From: Aurantibacter sp034110465
Lineage (GTDB): Bacteria > Bacteroidota > Bacteroidia > Flavobacteriales > Flavobacteriaceae
NCBI GenBank assembly: GCA_034110465.1
Contig: JAWUZD010000009.1
Coordinates: 248,001-312,000, forward strand
DNA length: 64,000 bases
Reading direction: 5' to 3'
In this document: positions 63,528 to 64,000 of the stretch, one piece after another
How the letters are laid out: each line of letters begins with the position of its first letter
Numbering within the stretch: position 1 is the stretch's first letter
Program-made: the position numbers and the translations under genes
The notes under the pieces: model-generated
Told to the model about the DNA's origin: nothing
Databases searched by the model: none
What the model saw: the letters and a program-made list of their open reading frames with translations, nothing else

Positions 63528-64000
63528 TCTGTTTTTAATTTTAATGTTGTTTTCGTGTGGTTCAGAAACATCAAAATCATTAAAAGAAAAACAAGATTTA
63601 GCTAGAGTTACTTATAAAGCAGCAATTCAGTTTAGGCAAGGTTCTACGCCTTTTCAAAATGGAATAGCAGAAGCTGTAAGTCTTGATTCAACATATCAGG
63701 AAGCTGTTTACGAGTTGTCTGTTGCCGATTTAAAACGAGGATTGCCACATAGATGGTTACCACAATATAATAAAGCTGTGAAATTAGATTCTGCTCAAAG
63801 AATTCCTTGGCGTGGTTATTTATATTTATGGTTTTATAGAGATTACAAAAAAGCGATTACAGATTTTGACGCATCCGATATATTAACACCATATGTAGAT
63901 TACCCACAAGGTCATAGTGTAGATTATTGGCGTGGTGTTGCTTATCTTGGGCTAAAGGATTATAAAATGTCAAATTTTTATCTTGAAAAAGATATTCAAA
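63499..64000 (+). CDS. TPR-type lipoprotein, partial (cut by window end)
   Basis: The frame from ATG 63499 stays open for 167 codons to the window end. The N-terminus MEKLQKLSLSLFLILMLFSC has a lipobox with Cys20. The mature part shows tetratricopeptide-like helices (STYQEAVYELSVADLKRG, KAITDFDASDIL and YWRGVAYLGLKDYKMS). It is a predicted outer-membrane or periplasmic lipoprotein of unknown role that continues beyond the window. Confidence 0.75.
   Translation, partial: MEKLQKLSLSLFLILMLFSCGSETSKSLKEKQDLARVTYKAAIQFRQGSTPFQNGIAEAVSLDSTYQEAVYELSVADLKRGLPHRWLPQYNKAVKLDSAQRIPWRGYLYLWFYRDYKKAITDFDASDILTPYVDYPQGHSVDYWRGVAYLGLKDYKMSNFYLEKDIQ

Overview
The window is a low-GC chromosomal segment from a member of the Bacteroidota, almost certainly a marine-type Flavobacteriaceae. 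The evidence is type IX secretion (T9SS) machinery and cargo (PorZ, type A and type B sorting domains, a PorP/SprF protein), several TonB-dependent receptors, weak Shine-Dalgarno signals, and many starts preceded by the Bacteroidota -7 promoter box TAnnTTTG. No phage, IS element, CRISPR array, tRNA or rRNA was seen. Most of it is ordinary core genome. The genus cannot be fixed from the sequence alone.

Layout. 1-2.3 kb: an exopolysaccharide O-acetylation pair (AlgJ/AlgX-like protein cut by the window edge, and an MBOAT acyltransferase). 2.4-7.9 kb: porZ-recO-TonB receptor, tightly coupled. 8.0-12.6 kb: a very large secreted T9SS protein. 12.7-14.1 kb: recX and a cupin/JmjC-like gene. 14.2-19.9 kb: a biotin operon read leftwards, bioF-DUF2007/zinc ribbon-bioD-bioA-ketoacyl synthase-bioB, with a strong terminator at its end and a palindrome on its promoter. 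20.0-25.6 kb: a secreted EEP-family nuclease/phosphatase divergent from a TonB receptor plus DUF5689 surface lipoprotein, with a perfect palindrome between the two promoters. 25.7-31.7 kb: a small membrane protein, then a T9SS type B protein with its PorP/SprF and OmpA/PD40 partners. 31.8-34.1 kb: a small AraC-linked cluster (degenerate cupredoxin, AhpD-like protein, a 45-residue Cys/His microprotein). 34.1-37.2 kb: an HDAC-family deacetylase and tex. 37.3-38.3 kb: a tiny T9SS-tagged protein convergent with a MORN-like secreted protein.

38.4-42.1 kb: metG, an exported LD-carboxypeptidase and yraN, with several palindromic interspersed elements. 42.3-49.0 kb: a TetR-controlled RND efflux operon (TetR, TolC, adaptor, pump). 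49.1-50.5 kb: polyprenyl synthetase and a conserved small protein. 50.5-55.5 kb: a small beta-barrel-like protein divergent from sucA, a small secreted protein and sucB. 55.6-64 kb: TerB-like protein, mfd, a TlpA-like thioredoxin protein, aspS, a membrane-anchored protein and a TPR lipoprotein cut by the right edge.

The points most worth following up are the ketoacyl synthase and DUF2007 protein inside the biotin operon (no bioC, bioH, bioW or bioZ is present in the window), the palindrome at the bioF promoter, the nuclease/TonB/DUF5689 divergon, the unlisted 45-residue Cys/His ORF, and the gene beside sucA that looks like an outer-membrane protein rather than an enzyme. Several starts were moved because a -7 box overlaps or lies inside the longest reading frame.
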